Notes under the pieces: generated by a model | The model's input: the letters and a program-made list of their open reading frames with translations, nothing else | What the model was told of the DNA's origin: nothing | The model's database searches: none | Source of the DNA: an uncultured bacterium | GTDB lineage: Bacteria > Cyanobacteriota > Vampirovibrionia > Gastranaerophilales > Gastranaerophilaceae | Assembly (NCBI GenBank): GCA_905216055.1 | Contig: CAJMSH010000005.1 | Span: forward strand, 115,819 to 179,818 | Direction of reading: 5' to 3' | Length of the DNA: 64,000 nt | Shown here: positions 27,683 to 36,051 of the stretch, one piece after another | Numbering within the stretch: position 1 is the stretch's first letter | Layout: each line of letters begins with the position of its first letter | Program-made: the position numbers and the translations under genes

Positions 27683-29275
27683 TTAATTAAATAAAGCGTT
27701 AATTTTATCTAAAATATCTTGCGGGTCAATTTCATTAGTAATTTTATTTATATCTTGAGCGACCTGATACAATTTAGCAGCCTCAATCTTGTCACCTGTA
27801 ATTGCTATTGCTCTTGCAAGATTAAAATGAGCAAGTGCATAATTAGGATTGCATTCAACAGACTTTTTAAATAAATCAATTGCCTGTTTTACACGACCTA
27901 AGTCATCAAGATAAATTACACCCATATTGTTGTATGCTATATCATAATTAGGATCATATTTAATAGCAAGTTCATATTCTTTTAAAGCTTCATCAATATC
28001 GCCTTTTCCCCAATACAAAAATCCCAAGTTACAATGAATTTTAGCATTTTCAGGATCAAGATCCAAGGCATTTCTATAAACTTGTAAAGCATTTTCGATA
28101 TCTTCTTTATCGTAAAATGCACTACCTAAATTAACATAAATATCAATATCTTTAGGAGTTAAAAGATAAGCACTTTGATAAGAACTGATAGCAGCATCAA
28201 GATCCTGTTTTGATTCTTGATATACAAAACCTAAAGTTTGATTAATAATACTTGTCCATTGTTTTTTAGGATTCAAAGTAACAGCAGTTTGGAAATGTGA
28301 AATTGCGCCATCAATATCACCTTTCACATAAAGAATATTTGCAAGATTTGAATGAACATCAGGCATATTAGGCATGATCTGAATCAATTTTTCATAAATT
28401 TCAACAGCACTATCATAATCGCCCTGTTCTTCATAAGCTTGACAAAGATGTCTATATGCAGGGATATTCAAGCTATCCAACCAAATTGCCATTTTATATT
28501 CAGTAATAGCATCTTCAAATTGTCCTAAAGATCTGTAAATATCTCCTAACAAACAATAAAGCGGGATAAATCCGGGAGCTTTTTCAACCGCATCACTATA
28601 AGTTTCAATAGCTTCGCTCAATCTGTTTGTTTGAACTAAATAAGAACCTTTCAACAATACAGGTAAAAATCTTGTATATGATAAAATTCTTCTAACATTA
28701 CCAAGTGCAATTTTATCAAACGGCAATGTTAAAACGGATAAAATAAATTCATATTTTGAAAGAAAATATTTTTTTAAACTTCTTGCAGAAGAAACATTAT
28801 AAAGATTTGATAGCAAGAAATGCGCACAAGAATTTGCAAAAGGCATAGCTTTAATAGCTTTTTGAGCATTCATGGAAGCATCTAAAAATCTTGCTTTCTT
28901 AGTATAAGTTTCAGCCAAAAGATAATAAGCTTTACCAAGTTTCGGATTTTTAGAAATTGCCATATCAAAATAGTTAATAGCCTTATCCAAATCACCTTTA
29001 AAGAAATGAGCCTGCCCTATTTTGAAATAAATTTCAGCAGAATCAATATAAGTTTCTAAAGCTCTTTGATATTCAGTAATAGCCTCATCAATATACTGAC
29101 AAGAATTGTAAATATCTAAATGCCAAGCCAAATATAAATCACCTAATCTTACATGCAAATCTGCATTTGTAGGATCTGCCTGCAAGCCAATTTGACAAAG
29201 TTCAATTGCACTTTTTACATTTCCGGTTTTATACTCTTTATTTATTTTCTTTTCTAATTGTTTCGTATCAGCCAT
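27683..29275 (-). CDS. Tetratricopeptide-repeat protein
   Basis: 530 residues consisting almost entirely of TPRs, about twelve units. Clear examples are YFKIGQAHFFKGDLDKAINY, SNLANILYVKGDIDGAISHF, VNLGSAFYDKEDIENALQVY and CNLGFLYWGKGDIDEALKEY. No signal peptide or membrane segment, so a cytoplasmic scaffold. The repeat consensus (N-L-G..Y...GD...A) is canonical, suggesting a peptide-binding superhelix. It is convergent with the preceding gene; the specific partner is unknown. Confidence 0.9.
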   Translation of the reverse strand: MADTKQLEKKINKEYKTGNVKSAIELCQIGLQADPTNADLHVRLGDLYLAWHLDIYNSCQYIDEAITEYQRALETYIDSAEIYFKIGQAHFFKGDLDKAINYFDMAISKNPKLGKAYYLLAETYTKKARFLDASMNAQKAIKAMPFANSCAHFLLSNLYNVSSARSLKKYFLSKYEFILSVLTLPFDKIALGNVRRILSYTRFLPVLLKGSYLVQTNRLSEAIETYSDAVEKAPGFIPLYCLLGDIYRSLGQFEDAITEYKMAIWLDSLNIPAYRHLCQAYEEQGDYDSAVEIYEKLIQIMPNMPDVHSNLANILYVKGDIDGAISHFQTAVTLNPKKQWTSIINQTLGFVYQESKQDLDAAISSYQSAYLLTPKDIDIYVNLGSAFYDKEDIENALQVYRNALDLDPENAKIHCNLGFLYWGKGDIDEALKEYELAIKYDPNYDIAYNNMGVIYLDDLGRVKQAIDLFKKSVECNPNYALAHFNLARAIAITGDKIEAAKLYQVAQDINKITNEIDPQDILDKINALFN

Positions 29276-29415
29276 AATATTAATATTGTATAAAGAATCT
29301 TGACAGAACTGCTAAATAGTTCCATACTATATACATTGTAAATAATATGCTATAAAAATGCAAGTTATTTATAATTAACAACATATAAGTGTATTAGATT
29401 TCTAAAGGGGAAAAG

Positions 29416-30726
29416 ATGAAAGAAAACAAAATTTATTTCGTTGACGTGACAAACAGAGATGGTGTACAGACTTCAAGATTAGGTCTTGCAAAACTCCAAA
29501 AAACAATGATTAATCTTATGCTTGATGATATGGGCATAACCCAATCAGAATTCGGATTTCCGACAACAACTCACGAGATAAATTACTTAAACGGTAACCT
29601 TGAATTAGTCCAAAGAGGAGTAATTTCGAGAACAAAACTTTCAGGCTGGATGCGTGGAATTGCATCAGATGTAGAACTTTCATTCAAAAATGTTCCAAAA
29701 TTAAAAAATATTAACCTATCCCAATCAACTTCAGAACAGATGATTAACGGGAAATATCTGGGTAAAAAGACTCCTCAAGATATAATAAATATGACATGCG
29801 AAGCTGTTGAATGTGCTGTATCTCTTGGAGCAGAAGATATCGGAGTCAACGCAGAGGACGCATCAAGAAGTAATATAGAATTTTTAATAAAATATGCAAA
29901 TGAAGCAAAAAAATGCGGTGCAAGGAGATTCAGATATTGCGACACTCTTGGCTATGAAGATCCCCAAACGACTTATGAAAGAATATATAAAATTGCCAAA
30001 GAAACAGAAATGCCAATTGAAATGCACTTTCACAATGACTTAGGAATGGCTGTTGCCTGTTCTGTAATGGGTGCAAGAGCTGCAATTGATGCAGGTGTTG
30101 ATGCTTATATAAATACAGCAATTAACGGAATGGGAGAAAGAGCAGGAAATGCTGATTTGGTATCATGCTTGCTTGCTATATTAAAATCAGCAGGGTTTAA
30201 ACAAAGATACTATATAGACCCGAATATAGATTTAAGTAAAGCTTGGAAGCTTGCAAAATATACAGCATACGCATTTGGCGTACCAATTCCGATGAATCAA
30301 CCTGCAGTCGGCGATAACGCATTTGCTCACGAATCAGGGATTCACGCAGATGGAGCTTTAAAAGACAGAAGAAACTACGAGCTATATGATTTTGAAGAAC
30401 TGGGAAGAGGTGAACCTGAAATTATTGAAACAGGCAGAATGATTACAACAGGAGAATATGGCGGAATTAAAGGGTTCAGAAACGTATATAACAACCTTGA
30501 ACTTGAATTTAAAGATGAACACGAAGCAAGAAACATTCTTGAGCTCGTACGTTATGCAAACGTTCATACACAAAAGCCATTAACATCAAGCGAATTGAGA
30601 TTTATATATTACTATCCTGACATAGCCGCAAAAATAATGACAGTTTCACCATATTATGAACCTCAAGGAGCAATCAAAGAAAGAGTTGAAGCTCACTTGT
30701 TAACAAAACCTCACAGAATAATTTAA
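29416..30726 (+). CDS. Isopropylmalate/homocitrate/citrate synthase-family (DRE-TIM) enzyme
   Basis: 436 residues. Condenses acetyl-CoA with a 2-oxo acid in relatives (LeuA, NifV, citramalate synthase, Re-citrate synthase). DRE-TIM landmarks are DVTNRDGVQT (catalytic Arg-Asp), SEFGFP, the metal-binding HFHNDLGMA, NGMGERAGNADL and the catalytic-loop HESGIHADG. No LeuA-type C-terminal leucine-binding domain is apparent, which favours homocitrate, citramalate or Re-citrate synthase over feedback-regulated LeuA. AAGGGGAAAAG precedes the ATG. The LeuC-type dehydratase gene follows, but repeat copy 2 lies between them. Confidence 0.87.
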   Translation: MKENKIYFVDVTNRDGVQTSRLGLAKLQKTMINLMLDDMGITQSEFGFPTTTHEINYLNGNLELVQRGVISRTKLSGWMRGIASDVELSFKNVPKLKNINLSQSTSEQMINGKYLGKKTPQDIINMTCEAVECAVSLGAEDIGVNAEDASRSNIEFLIKYANEAKKCGARRFRYCDTLGYEDPQTTYERIYKIAKETEMPIEMHFHNDLGMAVACSVMGARAAIDAGVDAYINTAINGMGERAGNADLVSCLLAILKSAGFKQRYYIDPNIDLSKAWKLAKYTAYAFGVPIPMNQPAVGDNAFAHESGIHADGALKDRRNYELYDFEELGRGEPEIIETGRMITTGEYGGIKGFRNVYNNLELEFKDEHEARNILELVRYANVHTQKPLTSSELRFIYYYPDIAAKIMTVSPYYEPQGAIKERVEAHLLTKPHRII

Positions 30727-30765
30727 AACATGAAATAGTCTAAAAATCAATAACCATAATAAAAA

Positions 30766-30799
30766 AGACACTTGATAATTTTTATCGGGTGTCTTTTTT
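30766..30799 (+). terminator. Rho-independent terminator inside repeat copy 2 (upstream end)
   Basis: Same hairpin as at 12879 (AGACAC..GGTGTCT) followed by T6; it now ends the transcript of the DRE-TIM synthase gene. Confidence 0.8.
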
Positions 30800-30897
30800 G
30801 TTACAATTTGTTAACATTTTTTAGACCTTTTTTAAAGTTTTTAACTTAATATGCCGATTAATAGAGTAAGGAAACAAAACAAGAAAGGGAACAGGTC

Positions 30898-32103
30898 ATG
30901 GGTATGGCTGCTTCGCAAGCTCGGTTCTTAGGACTGACTGCGAGAAAAACAAATGTTGAATATGAAGGACAGCAGATCAACCAACAAAGAACTACTTTGT
31001 CTAACCAGTCTGCCAACTACTATAACCAGCTACTCGGCATGACTGTACCGGTTCCTCCTTCTACTGCAGATTATACAAAAACTGTTTATACGTTTGAAGA
31101 CGGTTCTTTAAGCAATTCTATTTCTACTATGATTGCTCAAAGTGACGGTACTTATTTAATTAGTTATACTTCTACTTGGACTGATGATTTCGCTGCTGTT
31201 TCAGCTGGACAATCTATTGTTACAAGAAAAGACACTGGCGCTGTTGATGATGATGGAAAAACTATTTTCGATTATTTTGTAGGTGCTAAACAACTTAGAG
31301 GCTTGACTGATAATTTAACTTTCACTGCTCAAGATTATGATGATCAAGGTAATCCGACAGGGGCTGCGGTTTCTGGATTATTCTATGACAAAGAAACCAA
31401 AAAATATTACCAAAAGTACGATGAAAAGACTGGAGTTTATTCTCAAGAATATGTTCCGACTTCTGACAATGTTAAATACACTTGTGATTTCGATGATGAT
31501 TATTTAAAAACTTTATCTGCTGATCAAATTGCTAACTTAAAAGAAGAAGAACAAAACTACATTGATATTCTTAACAAACAATATGGAGAAGCTGATTGGT
31601 TAGTTAGATATGTACAAAACACTACTACAAAAACTTGGTCACCTTATTTCGTTAAAAAAGACGTATTAGATTCGGCTATTTTCTCTGATACTGGATCTTC
31701 TCAAAGCAATATTCCTGCTTACACTATAGGATCAGCTCAAAAAACTGAAGAAGTTAAAGGGGTTACTGCAAGATTAGAACAAGATTCTACTGGACGTATC
31801 ATTAACGTTACTCTTAACCCAGGAAACCCTGATGAAGTTACATACGCTGTTACTACTAACACTGTTACTGATCAGGCAGCTTACGATGATGCAATGAACC
31901 AATATGAATACGATAAATATGAATACGATCAATCTATTCAAGAAATTAACGCTAAAATTGAAATTATTCAATCTCAAGATAAAAACCTTGAATTAAGATT
32001 GAAACAATTAGATACTGAACAAGATGCAATTCAAACTGAAATGGATGCTGTTCAAAAAGTTATTGAAAAGAACACTGAATCTACTTTCAAAACTTTCGGT
32101 TAA
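30898..32103 (+). CDS. Unrecognised repeat-encoded protein with C-terminal coiled coil, copy 2
   Basis: Encodes a 401-residue protein identical to that at 13011-14216: helical N-terminus MGMAASQARFLGLTARKT, a Thr/Ser/Asp-rich middle and a coiled-coil C-terminus from about 325. The coding DNA also appears identical wherever I compared lines. Its ribosome-binding region and terminator came with it, so it should be independently expressed. ACT/TCT/GCT-rich codons contrast with the flanking synthase and dehydratase genes. Function unknown; two identical copies suggest recent duplication or gene conversion and perhaps selection for dosage. Confidence 0.85.
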   Translation: MGMAASQARFLGLTARKTNVEYEGQQINQQRTTLSNQSANYYNQLLGMTVPVPPSTADYTKTVYTFEDGSLSNSISTMIAQSDGTYLISYTSTWTDDFAAVSAGQSIVTRKDTGAVDDDGKTIFDYFVGAKQLRGLTDNLTFTAQDYDDQGNPTGAAVSGLFYDKETKKYYQKYDEKTGVYSQEYVPTSDNVKYTCDFDDDYLKTLSADQIANLKEEEQNYIDILNKQYGEADWLVRYVQNTTTKTWSPYFVKKDVLDSAIFSDTGSSQSNIPAYTIGSAQKTEEVKGVTARLEQDSTGRIINVTLNPGNPDEVTYAVTTNTVTDQAAYDDAMNQYEYDKYEYDQSIQEINAKIEIIQSQDKNLELRLKQLDTEQDAIQTEMDAVQKVIEKNTESTFKTFG

Positions 32104-32168
32104 TTTATTTAATGCTTTTCATAACTTTTATAAAAACTTTTATTTTGTTTCCTTTCCCTTTTATTCTG

Positions 32169-32197
32169 ACGACTTGTTATAATAGTCGTTTTTTTTT
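32169..32197 (+). terminator. Rho-independent terminator after repeat gene copy 2
   Basis: ACGACT/AGTCGT stem followed by T9, matching copy 1 apart from one extra T. Confidence 0.85.
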
Positions 32198-32260
32198 GTG
32201 CTAAAATAAGAAAAACTAAACCTAATAAAAGGTAAAAACGATATTTAAAGGAGAATGGTT

Positions 32261-33502
32261 ATGGGACAAACTTTAGCAGAAAAAATTATATCAGAACATG
32301 CTGGGAAAAATGTTAAAGCAGGAGAACTTGTTATTGCAAAAGTAGATGTATGTGCTGTTCAAGATGGAACAGGCCCACTAACTGTTCAAGAATTTAAAAA
32401 ATTAGGCAAAAGTAAATTAAATAATCCGTCAAGAACAATTCTATTTATAGATCACGCATCTCCAAGCCCGAGAAAAGAACTTTCTAATACTCATACAGTA
32501 TTAAGAGATTTTTCAAAGGAATATGGGGCGGTTTTATCAGATGTCGGCGCAGGAGTTTGCCACCAAAGACTTGTTGAAACTTTTGTAAATCCTGGAGAAA
32601 TCTTAGTCGGAGCCGATTCTCACACCTGTACATCAGGTGCATTGGGCGCATTTGCAACAGGAATGGGTTCAACGGATATTGCAGTTGCTATGGCTCTTGG
32701 CAAAACTTGGCTTAAAGTTCCTGCTACATTCAAAATTGAAGTTAACGGGAAATTTAAAGACGGAATATGTTCAAAAGATTTGATGCTCTATCTTATCGGA
32801 ATGATTGGTGCAGATGGTGCAACATATAAAGCATTAGAATTTTGTGGGGACACAATAGATAATATGACAATGTCTGAAAGATTTACACTTGCAAATATGG
32901 CAGTAGAGGCAGGTGCTAAAGCAGGTCTGTTTGTTGCCGATGAAAAGACTAAAAAGTTTTTAAAATCAAGAGGCAGAGAAGACAAATTCAGAAGTATAAA
33001 GCCTGATGAAGATGCAGTTTATGAACGTGTTATAAAAATTAATGCAGAAGATATTCCACACACTGTATCTTGCCCTCACACAGTTGATAATACAAAACCT
33101 GTTGAAGAATTAAAAGACATCAAAGTTGATCAGGTTTTTGTCGGAACCTGCACAAACGGCCGTATAGAAGATTTGCGAATTGTTGCTAAAATTTTAAAAG
33201 GTAAAAAAATTAATCCAAATCTTAGAATGCTGATTTGTCCCGCATCAAAAGATGTTTATTTACAAGCATTAGACGAAGATTTAATAAAAATATTTGTAGA
33301 AGCAAATGCAACAATTTTACCTCCGGGTTGCGGACCTTGTGTTGGGGTTCATGCCGGAACACTTGCTGATGGAGAAGTTTGTCTTGCAACTCAAAACAGA
33401 AACTTTAGAGGTAGAATGGGAAATGTTGAAGGTTCAATCTACCTTGCATCACCTTATGTTGCGGCATACACAGCTCTAAACGGCTATATTAGTGCTAATT
33501 AA
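32261..33502 (+). CDS. 3-isopropylmalate/homoaconitate dehydratase-type large subunit (LeuC family, aconitase superfamily)
   Basis: 413 residues, the short LeuC/HacA type. The [4Fe-4S] cysteines are in VGTCTNGR and in PPGCGPCVG, with GADSHTCTSGALG upstream. The start MGQTLAEKII is set by AAGGAG 7 bp ahead; an ATG 6 bp earlier is too close to that site. It would isomerise the product of the synthase gene upstream of repeat copy 2 (isopropylmalate, homocitrate or citrate). The small-subunit gene (LeuD) is not adjacent or elsewhere in the window, so the partner must be encoded elsewhere. The next gene is an unrelated sigma factor. Confidence 0.9.
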   Translation: MGQTLAEKIISEHAGKNVKAGELVIAKVDVCAVQDGTGPLTVQEFKKLGKSKLNNPSRTILFIDHASPSPRKELSNTHTVLRDFSKEYGAVLSDVGAGVCHQRLVETFVNPGEILVGADSHTCTSGALGAFATGMGSTDIAVAMALGKTWLKVPATFKIEVNGKFKDGICSKDLMLYLIGMIGADGATYKALEFCGDTIDNMTMSERFTLANMAVEAGAKAGLFVADEKTKKFLKSRGREDKFRSIKPDEDAVYERVIKINAEDIPHTVSCPHTVDNTKPVEELKDIKVDQVFVGTCTNGRIEDLRIVAKILKGKKINPNLRMLICPASKDVYLQALDEDLIKIFVEANATILPPGCGPCVGVHAGTLADGEVCLATQNRNFRGRMGNVEGSIYLASPYVAAYTALNGYISAN

Positions 33503-33596
33503 AATTGTTAAATAAAAAATATATTCTACTGGCTATGCAATAACGAATGAGCATTTACTGATAAAAATTTCTTACTATAGTTGTAAGGAGAAATTT

Positions 33597-34190
33597 ATGT
33601 CAGGCAATAAATTACAGTATAAGAAAATGCCTCTGGAAGAACTTGTCGTTTTGTCCCAGCAAAATGATTTTAAAGCTCTTGAAGAGATAATAAGACGTGA
33701 ACAAAAAAACGTATTTGCAGCATTTTCTTATCTTAGTCGCGGCAAAGAAAACGTCTCAGACCTAACTCAAGAAGCACTTTTGCGTGTAGCAAGAAATATT
33801 CAAAATCTAAAAAATCCAAAACTTTTCAAAAGCTGGCTTAATCAAATAGTAACCAATCTGTTTTATGATGAGCTTAGAAAAGCACAACGCAAAATTGAAA
33901 CTGTCTCCATAGATGAAGAATCAGAAGACAGTCCGCCTATAAAATTTCAACTTTTAGACAAAAAATGCAAACCCCATGAAAAATGTATTTCCTCAGAACT
34001 CGAAAACATAATAAAAAATGCAATACTTGATCTTCCTGAACAATTTAGAATTGCTATCATTTTAAGAGAATTGCAAGGGCTAAGCTATGAAGAAATAGCA
34101 AAAGCTACCCACTCAAGCATAGGAACCGTAAAATCAAGAATTGCAAGAGCCAGAGGGAAATTACAAGAAGACCTAAAAGCATACATATAA
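33597..34190 (+). CDS. ECF-type RNA polymerase sigma factor
   Basis: 197 residues, sigma-70 family with regions 2 and 4 only. Region 2: VSDLTQEALLRVARNI then FKSWLNQIVTNLFYDELRKA. Region 4 helix-turn-helix: LPEQFRIAIILRELQGLSYE followed by EIAKATHSSIGTVKSRIARA. A short acidic linker (about 100-125) joins them. GTAAGGAG precedes the ATG. The next gene, 15 bp on, looks like its anti-sigma factor, the classic pairing for extracytoplasmic-stress response. Target promoters are unknown. Confidence 0.93.
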   Translation: MSGNKLQYKKMPLEELVVLSQQNDFKALEEIIRREQKNVFAAFSYLSRGKENVSDLTQEALLRVARNIQNLKNPKLFKSWLNQIVTNLFYDELRKAQRKIETVSIDEESEDSPPIKFQLLDKKCKPHEKCISSELENIIKNAILDLPEQFRIAIILRELQGLSYEEIAKATHSSIGTVKSRIARARGKLQEDLKAYI

Positions 34191-34205
34191 AAGGAGAAAA
34201 ATTTT

Positions 34206-34742
34206 ATGAAACATAAACTTACTTGTGAACAAGTTACAGCTTTACTTAATTTCTATATAGAAGATTCTCTAAGTTCAAAACTTAAAGAATATGTAAAAGA
34301 ACATCTTGAAAATTGTCCGGAATGTATGGAAAAATATATTTCCATGCAAAATATGATAAATAAATTTATGGAAATTCAAAATGAAGAAATCGAAAATCCA
34401 TATATTACCAAACAATATAAAGATTTTAGATCAAATCTTTCCGCTTACGTAGATAATGAGCTTGATAATCAAGATAGTATTAAAATAAAAAAAATCGCAA
34501 TATCTAACCCTCTTGCAAGACAAGATTTGGAAAATATCTACACATTTAAAAGGCTATTACACTCTTCATTTCAAAAGACAAAAAACGAACTTAAAACAGA
34601 TTATTCAAAATGCACTCTAAACAAGCTTAAGCATAACACTACGGAAGTAAACAACTTCGATCCATTTTACAAGCTAACAGCCGCATTTTTTATAATGATA
34701 AGCTTTATAGTCGCAGGTGTAATCAAATTTTTATACTTTTAA
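34206..34742 (+). CDS. Putative zinc-finger anti-sigma factor, membrane-anchored
   Basis: 178 residues. The N-terminus carries a ZAS-like motif: LTCEQVTALLNFYIEDSLS, then EHLENCPECMEKY (H-x3-C-x2-C), which in the family binds zinc and the cognate sigma factor. A second partial unit (LSAYVDNELDNQD, 80-92) repeats the helical pattern without cysteines. A single C-terminal membrane helix (about 158-176) anchors it. AAAAGGAGAAAAA precedes the ATG. It follows the ECF sigma gene by 15 bp and its end overlaps the convergent gene by 12 bp. Confidence 0.85.
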   Translation: MKHKLTCEQVTALLNFYIEDSLSSKLKEYVKEHLENCPECMEKYISMQNMINKFMEIQNEEIENPYITKQYKDFRSNLSAYVDNELDNQDSIKIKKIAISNPLARQDLENIYTFKRLLHSSFQKTKNELKTDYSKCTLNKLKHNTTEVNNFDPFYKLTAAFFIMISFIVAGVIKFLYF

Positions 34743-35369
34743 AGAACCTGAAGAATACTTAGCTGAAGAAAGTTTCATATAAGCATCCATAGAAATTCCT
34801 CTTGGAGATTTTAACTCATGTGTATCAGCGCCATGCATCTTTGCAATAGCTTTTTTCTGTTGTTTAGCGGCATATTCATTTCTTAATATTGGGGTAACAA
34901 TATTACAAGAAATAATTGAACCAATCGTACTTGCAACAACATCAACACCGTTTTTAAAAGATTTATATTCGCCTTTAATATCATTGAAATTGGCCATATT
35001 TTCAATATTAAAACCAATTTTCCCGATATGTTCAGAAGAATTAACTCCCTGTTTTGTTAAAAATTCTTTAATCGGCTTAGTCGACAACTTTCCGGTAGAA
35101 ACAAGTTTTGACGCAAGATTTTTAAAAGAACTTGTAATTACATAGAAAGATACAATATTTACAAAAGCATCAGCAACTTCTTGCGGAATAAGAAATGTTT
35201 TCTGCTCAGGAGAAATCTTATCATTGATTACAACTGCCGTAACCTGAGCAAGTGATGACAAAATCCATCCTAAAACACCTGTATGAACAAGCATTTGTCC
35301 CGGATTTTCACCGTACTTTTTATACATTACATTTTTAAAGTCTGAGAATAAGTGAGCTGGAGATTTCAT
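34731..35369 (-). CDS. Unrecognised membrane protein (second of an overlapping pair)
   Basis: No family recognised. 212 residues with about three or four hydrophobic segments: MLVHTGVLGWILSSLAQVTA, FVNIVSFYVITSSF, VASTIGSIISCNIVTP. The C-terminal tail is basic (KQQKKAIAKMHGADTHE). It overlaps the preceding gene by 4 bp (ATGA-type), so the two are translationally coupled and may form a complex. Two small coupled membrane proteins could also be halves of a family that is fused elsewhere. Convergent with the anti-sigma gene. Confidence 0.65.
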   Translation of the reverse strand: MKSPAHLFSDFKNVMYKKYGENPGQMLVHTGVLGWILSSLAQVTAVVINDKISPEQKTFLIPQEVADAFVNIVSFYVITSSFKNLASKLVSTGKLSTKPIKEFLTKQGVNSSEHIGKIGFNIENMANFNDIKGEYKSFKNGVDVVASTIGSIISCNIVTPILRNEYAAKQQKKAIAKMHGADTHELKSPRGISMDAYMKLSSAKYSSGSLKV

Positions 35370-35938
35370 TTCTTATCCTCCCCATGCTTTATAAACATAT
35401 TAGTCAAGAATTTTGTTAACGGTGCATCAATCAAGAAGTTTGTAAACATCATAACAACTAATGCAACAACTGTACCCATAGCATTACGATACTGTAAGAA
35501 CGGATCAGAAGTGTTATCTTTAGCATTACTTGGAGTAAATAATGTCTTTATCTTTTTAACATTTTTACTTGGCATTTCAGATAAAGCTTTAATACCTTTT
35601 ATGCAACCTTTTCTTATATAATAACCTGTTAAAGTTCCAGCAATAATTTTAGCAACAGTCCTTGCAACGGAAACTTTTCGTGTTCTTTCATCAACATTTT
35701 TGTTATGAGCATCAATAAATGGTTGAGACATTAAAGCAGAAGCGCCAAGGATTAATCTCTGTTCTGCAGATGAAATCTTTTCACCTGTCTTTTTAATTCC
35801 ATTAACCACCTTGCCATTGGAATATACAGCCTCCGGAATTATATCCAAAGCCTTTTGTTGCACACTGCGATAAGCAGATGACACGCCCCTATATAATGGG
35901 GTATTTGTAATGTATGTTCCAATACTTGTTAGCGCCAT
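35366..35938 (-). CDS. Unrecognised membrane protein (first of an overlapping pair)
   Basis: No named family. About 190 residues from MALTSIGTYI; an in-frame TTG 12 bp upstream is possible, but ATG is preferred, with GGGTAGAAAC before it. Hydrophobic segments lie around 45-65 (LILGASALMSQPFID), 82-105 (VARTVAKIIAGTLTGYYI) and 150-180 (MGTVVALVVMMFTNFLID). The tail TKFLTNMFIKHGEDKK is basic and overlaps the next gene's ATG. VSVARTVAKIIAGT followed by a basic loop resembles other lineage-type membrane proteins. Function unknown. Confidence 0.65.
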   Translation of the reverse strand: MALTSIGTYITNTPLYRGVSSAYRSVQQKALDIIPEAVYSNGKVVNGIKKTGEKISSAEQRLILGASALMSQPFIDAHNKNVDERTRKVSVARTVAKIIAGTLTGYYIRKGCIKGIKALSEMPSKNVKKIKTLFTPSNAKDNTSDPFLQYRNAMGTVVALVVMMFTNFLIDAPLTKFLTNMFIKHGEDKK

Positions 35939-36051
35939 GTTTCTACCCAAATCTATAAAGCATGTAAAGGTAAATAATTGCTCTAATATCGCTATATATT
36001 AATAAAGATTTACAATTTATTTAAAATAAAGAATAAGCAATATTTACAAAC

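Larger units (their letters stand above)
30733..32197 (+). repeat. Copy 2 of the 1.46 kb near-perfect dispersed repeat
   Basis: Same content as 12845-14309: terminator, upstream region, identical gene, terminator. It begins with AAATAG, which has no function here but is the end of glgP at copy 1. It sits between two genes likely to work in one pathway. Confidence 0.95.
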
